DNA of 64,000 bases from Aliamphritea ceti (GTDB taxonomy: Bacteria > Pseudomonadota > Gammaproteobacteria > Pseudomonadales > Balneatricaceae), in NCBI RefSeq assembly GCF_024347215.1, contig NZ_AP025282.1, positions 4,278,001 through 4,342,000 of the forward strand, read 5' to 3'. Below, one piece after another: positions 23,501 through 27,203 of this stretch. The position numbers and the translations under genes were made by a program. The notes below the pieces were generated by a model that worked only from the letters and a program-made list of their open reading frames with translations, was not told where the DNA came from and ran no database searches. Each line of letters begins with the position of its first letter. Within the stretch, counting starts at the first letter, position 1.

Positions 23501-24464
23501 TCACATCTGCCAGACCAAAGCCGACCGGCGCTTCACTGAACGTGAAGGTTACTGTGCTGGTGTCGCCGATGTTCAGCGCCACGTCATCCAGGGTAATCGC
23601 CACGGTCGGTGCCAATGTATCGACAGTAACCGAAGCTGTACCTGGAGCAGAAATAAAACCTTGCTGATTTGTCAAAGTTGCTGAGACATTTAACTCCGAC
23701 CCACTAGCAGGTACTGCAAAGCCGGTACTAACCTGGCCTAAAGCAATATCGGCAGCACTGACAATCAATGTTTGAGTAGTCGTACCATCCGTCACAGTAA
23801 GTAGATTACCGATTGCTGCTCCGACGGGTAAACCAATTACTACATCTACTAAACCGGATAACTCATTACTATTTAAAACACCATCACCATTGGCATCTTC
23901 ACTTATAGTAACGGTGGGCGCACCAGTCGCCGTAAATACCGGCTGCAGATTATTAATATCTACAAACTCAGTATTATCTCCTTGCGCAGCATTAGGATTA
24001 GCCGTCGACTGACTTTCAAAGCCGGAGGTCGCTAAAACCGATTCGCCGCTACGGCTGATCTCTCCCAGAGAATCAAAACCACCCGCGCTGGCAGGTCCGT
24101 TACCGCTCTGCGGACCAGCAGCAGTTTCTTCAAGTAATTCGGTAGGGTCAGCACCCGCCAGAATCAACTGCTCAATCGCGGACAGTTCACCATTAATTTC
24201 AGACTGGTCAGATAGCCTCTGAATATTCAGCCTGACTTCGCCAGTTTCCGGATCAATCACAACCAGAGCAGAGCTATCTGAGGGTATACGCTCGTCAGCA
24301 CCATTAAGATTCACCACTACAGCACTGTTATCTGCAGCGATAATCTTTTCACCAGGAAAAACCAGTTCTTCAGCCACAGCAACTCTGAGTGTGCCCTCTT
24401 CGGACAGCAAAACAACATCACCTTCTACACTGAGAATAGTTACATCAATCCTGGTATTTTCCAT
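5535..24464 (-). CDS. Giant LapA-type RTX adhesin, type I secreted, with retention module
   Basis: One uninterrupted 6309-codon frame (about 640 kDa). Residues 1-130 form a LapA-like retention module (TILSVEGDVVLL; AIEQLILAGADPTELLEET) with the di-alanine LapG-type cleavage motif TAAG at 114-117. Residues 283-5797 are 28 tandem 197-residue units, each made of two Ig-like domains. Then come a unique domain (about 5800-5960), a cadherin/VCBS-like domain ending near 6070, RTX GGxGxD nonapeptides (about 6075-6190) and a type I secretion C-terminal target region. I see no cysteine, as usual for type I substrates. By analogy to LapA, it is held in the outer-membrane TolC pore until a LapG-type protease cuts TAAG when c-di-GMP falls. 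The ABC/MFP/TolC exporter and lapD/lapG homologs are not in the window. GTGAGG precedes the ATG. Confidence 0.95.
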   Translation of the reverse strand: MENTRIDVTILSVEGDVVLLSEEGTLRVAVAEELVFPGEKIIAADNSAVVVNLNGADERIPSDSSALVVIDPETGEVRLNIQRLSDQSEINGELSAIEQLILAGADPTELLEETAAGPQSGNGPASAGGFDSLGEISRSGESVLATSGFESQSTANPNAAQGDNTEFVDINNLQPVFTATGAPTVTISEDANGDGVLNSNELSGLVDVVIGLPVGAAIGNLLTVTDGTTTQTLIVSAADIALGQVSTGFAVPASGSELNVSATLTNQQGFISAPGTASVTVDTLAPTVAITLDDVALNIGDTSTVTFTFSEAPVGFGLADVTAPNGTLTGLAVDPSNPLVYTATFTPAVNIEDTTNEITVSNGYTDAAGNTGTGNTSANYEVDTVAPTLAITAADANLSVGETTVLTFQFSEDVSDFAIGDISPTGGTLANFVQVDANTYTVAFTQSGADAPSVSVANATYTDIAGNDGTGNSLTMSADIIAPTVAITMDDDALNIGDTSTVTFTFSEAPVGFDLTDITAPNGTLTGLAVDPSNPLVYTATFTPGVNIEDTTNEITVSNGYTDAAGNTGTGNTSANYAVDTVAPTLAITAADANLSVGETTVLTFQFSEDVSDFVLADITPTGGTLGNFVQVDANTYTVAFTQSGADAPSVSVANNSYTDIAGNDGTGNSLSLTSDIIAPTVAITMDDVALNIGDTSTVTFTFSEAPVGFDLADITAPNGVLSDLTVDPSNPRVYTATFTPNAAIEDTSNEITVSNGYTDAAGNTGTGNTSANYEVDTVAPSLIITAADANLSAGETTVLTFQFSEDVSDFAIGDIVPTGGTLGNFVQVDANTYTVEFTQSGADAPSVSVANATYTDIAGNDGTGDSLTMSADIIAPTVAITMDDDALNIGDTSTVTFTFSEAPVGFDLTDITAPNGTLTNLTVDAGNPLVYTATFTPDVNIEDTSNEITVSNGYTDAAGNTGTGNTSANYAVDTVAPTLAITAADSNLSTGETTVLTFQFSEDVSDFAIGDIVPTGGTLGNFVQVDANTYTVVFTQSGADAPSVSVANATYTDIAGNDGTGNSLNLTSDIIAPTVAITLDDVALNIGDTSTVTFTFSEAPVGFDLADVTAPNGTLTGLTVDPSNPLVYTATFTPDVNIEDTTNEITVSNGYTDAAGNTGTGNTSANYEVDTVAPTLAITAADSNLSTGETTVLTFQFSEDVSDFVLADITPTGGTLANFVQVDANTYTVEFTQSGADAPSVAVANNSYTDIAGNDGTGNSLTMSADIIAPTVAITLDDVALNIGDTSTVTFTFSEAPVGFDLADVTAPNGTLTGLAVDPSNPLVYTATFTPGVNIEDTSNEITVSNGYTDAAGNTGTGNTSANYAVDTIAPSLVITAADSNLSVGETTVLTFQFSEDVSDFMLADITPTGGTLANFVQVDANTYTVELTQSGADAPSVAVANNSYTDIAGNDGTGDSLSLTSDIIAPTVAITMDDVALNIGETSTVTFTFSEAPVGFDLNDVAAQNGALSDLTVDPSNPLVYTATFTPDVNIEDTTNEITVSNGYTDAAGNTGTGNTSANYEVDTVAPTLAITAADSNLSVGETTVLTFQFSEDVSDFVLADITPTGGTLASFVQVDANTYTVAFTQSGADAPSVAVANNSYTDIAGNDGTGDSLTMSADIIAPTVAITMDDDALNIGDTSTVTFTFSEAPVGFDLTDITAPNGTLTDLAVDPSNPLVYTATFTPGVNIEDTTNEISVSNGYTDAAGNTGTGNTSANYEVDTVAPTLTITAADANLSVGETTVLTFQFSEDVSDFAIGDITPTGGSVANFVQVDANTYTVEFTQSGADAPSVSVANATYTDIAGNDGTGNSLSLTSDIIAPTVAITLDDDALNIGDTSTVTFTFSEAPVGFDLADVTAPNGTLTGLAVDPSNPLVYTATFTPGVNIEDTTNEITVSNGYTDAAGNTGTGNTSANYEVDTVAPTLAITAADSNLSTGETTVLTFQFSEDVSDFAIGDITPTGGTLGNFVQVDANTYTVEFTQSGADAPSVAVANNSYTDIAGNDGTGNSLTMSADIIAPTVAITMDDVALNIGDTSTVTFTFSEAPVGFDLNDVAAQNGVLSDLTVDPSNPLVYTATFTPAVNIEDTTNEITVSNGYTDAAGNTGTGNTSVNYEVDTVAPTLTITAADSNLSTGETTVLTFQFSEDVSDFVLADITPTGGTLGNFVQVDANTYTVAFTQSGADAPSVSVANATYTDIAGNDGTGNSLSLTSDIIAPTVAITMDDVALNIGDTSTVTFTFSEAPVGFDLNDVAAQNGALSDLTVDPSNPLVYTATFTPDVNIEDTSNEITVSNGYTDAAGNTGTGNTSANYEVDTVAPSLVITAADSNLSTGETTVLTFQFSEDVSDFVLADITPTGGTLGNFVQVDANTYTVAFTQSGADAPLVAVANNSYTDIVGNDGTGNSLNLTSDIIAPTVAITLDDVALNIGDTSTVTFTFSEAPVGFDLNDVAAQNGALSDLTVDPLNPLVYTATFTPDVNIEDTSNEITVSNGYTDAAGNTGTGNTSANYEVDTVAPSLVITAVDSNLSVGETTVLTFQFSEDVSDFAIGDISPTGGTLANFVQVDANTYTVEFTQSGADAPSVAVANNSYTDIAGNDGTGDSLSLTSDIIAPTVAITLDDVALNIGDTSTVTFTFSEAPVGFDLNDVAAQSGTLTGLAVDPSNPLVYTATFTPDVNIEDTTNEITVSNGYTDVAGNTGTGNTSANYAVDTVAPTLTITAADSNLSTGETTVLTFQFSEDVSDFVLADITPTGGTLANFVQVDANTYTVEFTQSGADAPSVAVANNSYTDIAGNDGTGNSLTMSADIIAPTVAITLDDDALNIGDTSTVTFTFSEAPVGFDLTDITAPNGVLSGLTVDPSNPLVYTATFTPDVNIEDTTNEITVSNGYTDAAGNTGTGNTSANYAVDTVAPTLTITAADANLSVGETTVLTFQFSEDVSDFAIGDIAPTGGTLANFVQVDANTYTVEFTQSGADAPSVSVANATYTDIAGNDGTGDSLTMSADIIAPTVAITMDDVALNIGDTSTVTFTFSEAPIGFDLTDITAPNGTLTGLAVDPSNPLVYTATFTPGVNIEDTTNEITVSNGYTDAAGNTGTGNTSANYAVDTVAPTLTITAADSNLSTGETTVLIFQFSEDVSDFVLGDITPTGGTLGNFVQVDANTYTVAFTQSGADAPSVAVANNSYTDIASNNGSGDSLTMSADIIAPTVAITMDDVALNIGDTSTVTFTFSEAPVGFDLNDVAAQNGVLSDLTVDPSNPLVYTATFTPGVNIEDTTNEVTVSNGYTDVAGNTGTGNTSANYEVDTVAPTLAITAADANLSVGETTVLTFQFSEDVSDFAIGDISPTGGTLGNFVQVDANTYTVAFTQSGADAPSVSVANATYTDTAGNDGTGNSLSLTSDIIAPTVAITMDDDALNIGDTSTVTFTFSEAPVGFDLTDITAPNGTLTGLAVDPSNPLVYTATFTPGVNIEDTTNEITVSNGYTDAAGNTGTGNTSANYEVDTVAPTLAITAADANLSVGETTVLTFQFSEDVSDFALGDITPTGGSVANFVQVDANTYTVAFTQSGADAPSVSVANATYTDTAGNDGTGNSLSLTSDIIAPTVAITMDDDALNIGDTSTVTFTFSEAPVGFDLTDITAPNGVLSGLTVDPSNPLVYTATFTPDVNIEDTTNEITVSNGYTDAAGNTGTGNTSANYAVDTVAPTLTITAADANLSVGETTVLTFQFSEDVSDFAIGDIAPTGGTLANFVQVDANTYTVEFTQSGADAPSVSVANATYTDIAGNDGTGDSLTMSADIIAPTVAITMDDVALNIGDTSTVTFTFSEAPIGFDLTDITAPNGTLTGLAVDPSNPLVYTATFTPGVNIEDTTNEITVSNGYTDAAGNTGTGNTSANYAVDTVAPTLTITAADSNLSTGETTVLIFQFSEDVSDFVLGDITPTGGTLGNFVQVDANTYTVAFTQSGADAPSVAVANNSYTDIASNNGSGDSLTMSADIIAPTVAITMDDVALNIGDTSTVTFTFSEAPVGFDLNDVAAQNGVLSDLTVDPSNPLVYTATFTPGVNIEDTTNEVTVSNGYTDVAGNTGTGNTSANYEVDTVAPTLAITAADANLSVGETTVLTFQFSEDVSDFAIGDISPTGGTLGNFVQVDANTYTVAFTQSGADAPSVSVANATYTDTAGNDGTGNSLSLTSDIIAPTVAITMDDDALNIGDTSTVTFTFSEAPVGFDLTDITAPNGTLTGLAVDPSNPLVYTATFTPGVNIEDTTNEITVSNGYTDAAGNTGTGNTSANYEVDTVAPTLAITAADANLSVGETTVLTFQFSEDVSDFALGDITPTGGSVANFVQVDANTYTVAFTQSGADAPSVSVANATYTDTAGNDGTGNSLSLTSDIIAPTVAITMDDDALNIGDTSTVTFTFSEAPVGFDLTDITAPNGVLSGLTVDPSNPLVYTATFTPDVNIEDTTNEITVSNGYTDAAGNTGTGNTSANYAVDTVAPTLTITAADANLSVGETTVLTFQFSEDVSDFAIGDIAPTGGTLANFVQVDANTYTVEFTQSGADAPSVSVANATYTDIAGNDGTGDSLTMSADIIAPTVAITMDDVALNIGDTSTVTFTFSEAPIGFDLTDITAPNGTLTGLAVDPSNPLVYTATFTPGVNIEDTTNEITVSNGYTDAAGNTGTGNTSANYAVDTVAPTLTITAADSNLSTGETTVLTFQFSEDVSDFAIGDISPTGGTLGNFVQVDANTYTVAFTQSGADAPSVSVANATYTDTAGNDGTGNSLSLTSDIIAPTVAITMDDDALNIGDTSTVTFTFSEAPVGFDLTDITAPNGTLTGLAVDPSNPLVYTATFTPGVNIEDTTNEITVSNGYTDAAGNTGTGNTSANYEVDTVAPTLAITAADANLSVGETTVLTFQFSEDVSDFALGDITPTGGSVANFVQVDANTYTVAFTQSGADAPSVSVANATYTDTAGNDGTGNSLSLTSDIIAPTVAITMDDDALNIGDTSTVTFTFSEAPVGFDLTDITAPNGVLSGLTVDPSNPLVYTATFTPDVNIEDTTNEITVSNGYTDAAGNTGTGNTSANYAVDTVAPTLTITAADANLSVGETTVLTFQFSEDVSDFAIGDIAPTGGTLANFVQVDANTYTVEFTQSGADAPSVSVANATYTDTAGNDGTGNSLSLTSDIIAPTVAITMDDDALNIGDTSTVTFTFSEAPVGFDLTDITAPNGVLSGLTVDPSNPLVYTATFTPAVNIEDTTNEITVSNGYTDAAGNTGTGNTSANYSVDTVAPTLAITAADANLSVGETTVLTFQFSEDVSDFVLADITPTGGTLGNFVQVDANTYTVEFTQSGADAPSVSVANATYTDIAGNDGTGNSLSLTSDIIAPTVAITLDDVALNIGDTSTVTFTFSEAPVGFDLNDVAAPNGTLTGLAVDPSNPLVYTATFTPAVNIEDTTNEITVSNGYTDAAGNTGTGNTSANYEVDTVAPTLAITAADANLSVGETTVLTFQFSEDVSDFVLADITPTGGTLGNFVQVDANTYTVAFTQSGADAPSVAVANNSYTDIAGNDGTGSSLTISADIIAPTVAITMDDVALNIGDTSTVTFTFSEAPVGFDLNDVAAPNGTLTNLTVDAGNPLVYTAIFTPDVNIEDTSNEITVSNGYTDAAGNTGTGNTSANYEVDTVAPTLAITAADSNLSVGETTVLTFQFSEDVSDFAIGDITPTGGTLANFVQVDANTYTVEFTQSGAGVPSVVVANNTYADIVGNNGAGSSLTMSRSADTPDLWVVPNVQGVYQPLTQINTSENVTQNNIESRLGLNNGVLDTFNPPSGAVTDNGNVNATRGQYVSYEAQLQAGDSLALDWTFNNGENNGGQIGQGFNDLAFAVITDPNGNTSIVQLSSSEQVWTSAGSGSASGTQSIAATVPGTYQVGFIVMNGRDQAVNSSLNVTGYQLTQSGGAVLNEASVPLAISASLTDSSETLTIQVSGVPTGATLSAGTNNGGGVWTLTQAELAGLMLTPVSGFTGNINLTVTATSTESNGTTSTATENITVNIAQTTNIQAGNQGNNTLNGTGNNDNIDGSGGNDTLNGNNGNDLLSGGTGNDTLNGGSGNDILDGGIGNDTLNGNAGHDQLHGGAGTDTLTGGSGNDIIWGDAGDDIIFGGLGSDQLSGGAGADRFTYLSSDVGSSVEIDTILDFNQGDGDVLDLTSLLNTAETANNLDAYLNFEKVGNDTLVHINSDGDYVAGNTVSQESTKDDMVIRLQNIDLTNNGGNADLDILQQLLTAGNLESI
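5885..6240 (-). repeat. RTX nonapeptide-coding repeat block
   Basis: Inside the adhesin gene, this stretch codes about a dozen glycine/aspartate nonapeptides (GGxGNDxLx, e.g. GGSGNDILD, GGTGNDTLN). These are Ca2+-binding beta-roll repeats. They mark the C-terminus as a type I secretion substrate that folds outside the cell in calcium-rich seawater. Confidence 0.92.
7074..23621 (-). repeat. 28 tandem 591-bp units coding double Ig-like domains
   Basis: The period is exactly 591 bp over 16,548 bp (28.0 units) with no change in register. Each 197-residue unit holds a module of about 101 residues (begins DIIAPTVAIT, ends GNTSANY.V) and a module of about 96 residues (begins DTVAPTLAIT, ends NDGTGNSL.). 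Both have the FSE...TYTV/VYTATF pattern of bacterial Ig-like adhesin domains. Variation between units is concentrated in a few short cassettes, such as ADANLSVGE/ADSNLSTGE, VLADITPTGG/AIGDISPTGG and SVSVANATYTD/SVAVANNSYTD, that shuffle between units. This suggests gene-conversion-like exchange. Base composition is clearly more GC-rich than the flanks. Confidence 0.95.
8898..15906 (-). repeat. Higher-order repeat of 2364 bp (four 591-bp units) inside the adhesin
   Basis: Units starting at 10969, 11560, 12151 and 12742 recur in the same order at 13333, 13924, 14515 and 15106 (offset 2364 bp), and every line I compared matches base for base. A third, shorter copy (9196, 9787, 10378; offset 1773 bp) lacks one unit. 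The shared tract begins near 8898 and the last partial copy diverges near 15907. Private markers such as VLIFQFSE and DIASNNGSG occur only in the duplicated units. This is a recent segmental expansion. Confidence 0.88.
24114..24125 (-). other. LapG-type proteolytic cleavage motif TAAG (codons 114-117)
   Basis: The codons ACT GCT GCT GGT on the minus strand give T-A-A-G directly after ADPTELLEE. The same context surrounds the dialanine cut site in LapA-family adhesins (family knowledge). It implies c-di-GMP-controlled release by a LapG-type periplasmic cysteine protease. Confidence 0.85.
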
Positions 24465-25133
24465 ACCGACCTCACTTGAATACCTAACAGGTATATCTGA
24501 ACAGTTATGACAATTTCCAAAAAGAATGCATAAAGCATTCCGAACGATAGGAAACTCAAATAAAACAACTATATAAACAACGCATTAGAAAATAATATCA
24601 GGCAGCAGCGGCAATGCGTTGTAGCACGTGTCATTTTGAGACACATTTTTACTACAAAAGTGCTTGATACAAGATGAATAGAGCCATCAAACGATGAGTT
24701 TTTACCCGTTGATAATGCGCACAGATATTAACAAAATTCCGACCTGCACAACACATAATCCACAACGTCCATCTTCTCTTGAAAAGCACCTGAAAACATA
24801 GGCTTTCATCTAACCACTGAAATCTGAATCTTGTCTGAAAACAACGACAACTAACAAATGATTCAGGAACTTAAAACAGACCCAGACAAATCTGCACAGC
24901 AACTGAACTATTACGAATAATCATTCACTCTGTTCACTCATAATCAGGTCATTTATTAACCTCTCAAACGTTAGCCTAACGCCCAGCCGTTATAACCTGT
25001 TAAGAGTAAATATAAGGTTAACAGCTAACCCTCTTCCATCTTTGTATACGCCACTTCATACTGTTGAAAAATTTAGGTAAATTAGCGTCAGAAGACGCTT
25101 CTTTCTATTCATATTCTGAGGTAATCCGTACTA
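24465..25133. other. Intergenic control region of adhesin and K+ channel genes
   Basis: 669 bp, AT-rich, between divergent genes, with no credible ORF or RNA. It must carry the adhesin promoter. The most notable element is the short palindrome at 24628-24644. A GAGGT ribosome site precedes the channel ATG at 25134. Confidence 0.5.
24628..24644. promoter_or_regulatory. Palindromic site upstream of the adhesin gene
   Basis: GTGTC (24628-24632) and GACAC (24640-24644) flank a 7-nt AT-rich centre about 165-180 bp upstream of the adhesin ATG. The core (GTCTCAAAATGAC on the minus strand) loosely resembles the FleQ-type GTCAATAAATTGAC pattern but is one base shorter. FleQ-type control of lapA is known in pseudomonads; the assignment here is speculative. 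Confidence 0.3.
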
Positions 25134-26174
25134 ATGCCTTTGATCTTCAAAATTAAAAAGGCCTTTCTCCGACATTTTATGGATTTGCGGTGGTACAGCA
25201 TTGTGCTGGCTATCACCTTCTATATCGGGCTTAGCTGGGGGTTACTTCAGCTTGCAGGGGAGCAGGCTCTGCTCAATGGGGCAGACTTCATTTACTGGAT
25301 GATAGTGACAGCTTCGACTGTTGGTTACGGGGATTATTCGCCAACGACCGCAGCGGGTAAATACATCGTATCTCTGTTTGTAATTCCGTTCGGCTTAGGG
25401 CTGTTCGGTCTGGCTGTCGGCAGACTGGCCGCATTTGTTTCATTCCAATGGCGTAAGGGGTTGAAAGGTTTGAAAACGTTAGATTACACCAAACATATTC
25501 TGATCATCGGTTGGAATAATGACCGTACCCTGCAGCTTATCCAGCTACTGCTGAGGGAAATTGAATATCATCATGACAATCAGCGTGTCGCTCTATGCGT
25601 GAAAGCTGACATAGAAAATCCATTACCGGATCAAATTGGCTTCATCAAAGTAAACAGTTTCAACAATGATGAACAGATGGCCCGCGCAGCATTACAGGAC
25701 GCCAGCTGTATTATCATCGATAATCCTGAAGATGATCTGACGATGACGACAGCGCTGTACTGTTCTGCTCAGAATCCTGATGCGCATATCATTGCCTACT
25801 TTAAAGAAGAAAGCCTGGGTAAGCTCCTCAAGGCGCATTGCCCAAATGTTGAATGTATGCCTTCGGTTGCCATTGAAATGTTGGCTAAATCGGCCATGGA
25901 TCCAGGTTCAAGTGCACTGCACCATCAGCTGTTGGACGTACATAGTGGAATGACCCAATATTCCATGCAATACGGCGCAGACAAAGCCGTCACTGTTCGG
26001 GATATATTCCTAAAACTGAAAGAACAGTACTCCGCTACGCTAATAGGAATTTCAAGCAGCGGCTACGACTCTATTGAATTAAATCCCGCACTGGAACAAT
26101 CCGTTTCGCCGGGAAGCACTCTGTATTACATAGCCGACGAACGGATTAACCAGCTTAACTGGAATACGTTTTAA
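25134..26174 (+). CDS. Two-TM potassium channel with RCK/TrkA-N domain
   Basis: A 346-residue MthK/Kch-like channel. TM1 is about 20-42, a pore loop carries the selectivity filter TVGYGD at 62-67, and TM2 is about 76-104. A cytoplasmic RCK domain starts at about 120 (KHILIIGWNNDRTLQLI). Its Rossmann motif is GWNNDR rather than the classical GxGxxG, so the bound ligand may differ from NAD. A short TrkA-C-like tail follows. It would tetramerise in the inner membrane and pass K+. It starts a tight same-strand run with DUF350, DUF1190 and GspS-like genes (24-bp gap to the next), a context known in other proteobacteria, which suggests a membrane-stress role rather than bulk K+ uptake (inference). 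Confidence 0.9.
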   Translation: MPLIFKIKKAFLRHFMDLRWYSIVLAITFYIGLSWGLLQLAGEQALLNGADFIYWMIVTASTVGYGDYSPTTAAGKYIVSLFVIPFGLGLFGLAVGRLAAFVSFQWRKGLKGLKTLDYTKHILIIGWNNDRTLQLIQLLLREIEYHHDNQRVALCVKADIENPLPDQIGFIKVNSFNNDEQMARAALQDASCIIIDNPEDDLTMTTALYCSAQNPDAHIIAYFKEESLGKLLKAHCPNVECMPSVAIEMLAKSAMDPGSSALHHQLLDVHSGMTQYSMQYGADKAVTVRDIFLKLKEQYSATLIGISSSGYDSIELNPALEQSVSPGSTLYYIADERINQLNWNTF

Positions 26175-26198
26175 GCCATACAGCTAAAGGATTAATGC

Positions 26199-26606
26199 AT
26201 GCTCACATCACTCGCCGGACTCACCAACTTTGCGCTCTATTTTGCCGTCGCTATCGGCTTATTACTGGCGTTCAAATTTATTTATGCACTGATCACCCCT
26301 TACGATGAATGGAAACTTGTAAGAGAAGAACAAAACGTTGCTGCCGCCACCGGGTTCACAGGGGCAATTATCGGTTTCTCTCTGGCACTGGCGAGCGCAG
26401 CGGCAAACTCAATCTCACTACTAGACTTTGCCATTTGGGGCGTCATCGGACTGGTTGCCCAAATTCTTGCATTCATGATTCTTCGCTTTGTATTCATGCC
26501 AAAACTGGTACAGCGTATCAAAGACAACGAGATTTCAGCTGGCATCATGCTCGGTGGTTTGTCGGTTGCGGTTGGTTTATTAAATGCGGCCTGCATGACT
26601 TACTAA
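26199..26606 (+). CDS. DUF350 (YjfL-like) membrane protein
   Basis: 135 residues with four predicted membrane helices (about 8-32, 48-70, 75-100, 113-133). The polar GFTGAIIGFSLALASA and LGGLSVAVGLLNAACM segments are typical of DUF350 (UPF0719, E. coli YjfL). The function is unknown. The family is usually encoded beside YjfM/DUF1190 and YjfC, exactly as here. It starts 24 bp after the channel gene and ends 11 bp before the lipoprotein gene, so co-transcription is very likely. Confidence 0.9.
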   Translation: MLTSLAGLTNFALYFAVAIGLLLAFKFIYALITPYDEWKLVREEQNVAAATGFTGAIIGFSLALASAAANSISLLDFAIWGVIGLVAQILAFMILRFVFMPKLVQRIKDNEISAGIMLGGLSVAVGLLNAACMTY

Positions 26607-26617
26607 AGGACACAGAC

Positions 26618-27202
26618 ATGAAACGGACCCAAGCCATAAACCTGCAACGGATGCGTAAGCGCTTAAAGCCGCGCCTTAAACCGCTGGTTGTCGCTGTATC
26701 TTCAGTCATGTTGGTGTCCTGTAGCGACGTAGATGTTGAAGTCTATGAAACGGTTGCTCAGTGCATTGCCGAGAATCCTCTGATGCTTCAGGACTGTGAA
26801 GCTGCTCATCGCCATGCCCAGTCAGAATCTTTTCGTACCGGGCCTAAATACCAGACAGAGCCAGCCTGTGAAGAAGAGTTTGGCGACGAACAATGCATCC
26901 CTTACAACGTACTAAACAATCAGACCTGGTTCATGCCTGTCATGGCAGGATTTCTGTTCTATAACGGTAATGACTGGGACGATGATGATTACATCTCAAG
27001 CCCGTTATATAGCTCAAAGTCCCGCCGCTCCAAAGTGTTTGGTAAATGGACCAGTGCCGATGGCATCGTTTATGGAAAAAAACGCTTTGGCACAATCAGC
27101 GTAGATAAAAGCAGCTTTAAGTTAAAACCTACGACTACCCGGACGCTTTCCCGGGGAGGATTCGGTCTGAGTGTCGCTTCCCGTTCCAGCCGGGGAGGCT
27201 GA
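26618..27202 (+). CDS. DUF1190 (YgiB/YjfM-like) lipoprotein with Gly/Arg-rich tail
   Basis: 194 residues from the ATG at 26618; the same frame is open further upstream but overlaps DUF350. A very basic N-terminus leads into a signal peptide with lipobox LVSC (C about 30 residues in), so it is a probable outer-membrane or periplasmic lipoprotein. The mature part has the conserved DUF1190 cysteines (QCIAENP, DCEAAH, ACEEEFGDEQC). The tail is a basic, Ser/Gly-rich stretch (RTLSRGGFG...SRSSRGG) ending in Gly-Gly. The next gene encodes a peptide-amide ligase relative and starts 1 bp after this stop. That spacing, and the exposed Gly-Gly end, make the tail a candidate substrate for modification (inference). 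Confidence 0.9.
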   Translation: MKRTQAINLQRMRKRLKPRLKPLVVAVSSVMLVSCSDVDVEVYETVAQCIAENPLMLQDCEAAHRHAQSESFRTGPKYQTEPACEEEFGDEQCIPYNVLNNQTWFMPVMAGFLFYNGNDWDDDDYISSPLYSSKSRRSKVFGKWTSADGIVYGKKRFGTISVDKSSFKLKPTTTRTLSRGGFGLSVASRSSRGG

Positions 27203-27203
27203 T

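Noticed and set aside
7074..23621. CRISPR-like or satellite array
   Set aside because: The unit is 591 bp, coding throughout in one frame, with no short repeat/unique spacer pattern.
7423..23667. 28 plus-strand open frames of about 98 codons, one every 591 bp
   Set aside because: They are antisense shadows of the adhesin repeat. Their spacing and near identity follow the repeat itself, they have no own ribosome sites, and their composition mirrors the coding strand.
26309..26617. Longer upstream start for the DUF1190 gene
   Set aside because: This part overlaps the DUF350 gene in another frame and has no family features. The lipoprotein signal begins at the ATG at 26618.
27171..27203. Upstream GTG start for the GspS-like gene
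   Set aside because: It would overlap the DUF1190 end, and the Shine-Dalgarno sequence fits the ATG at 27204.
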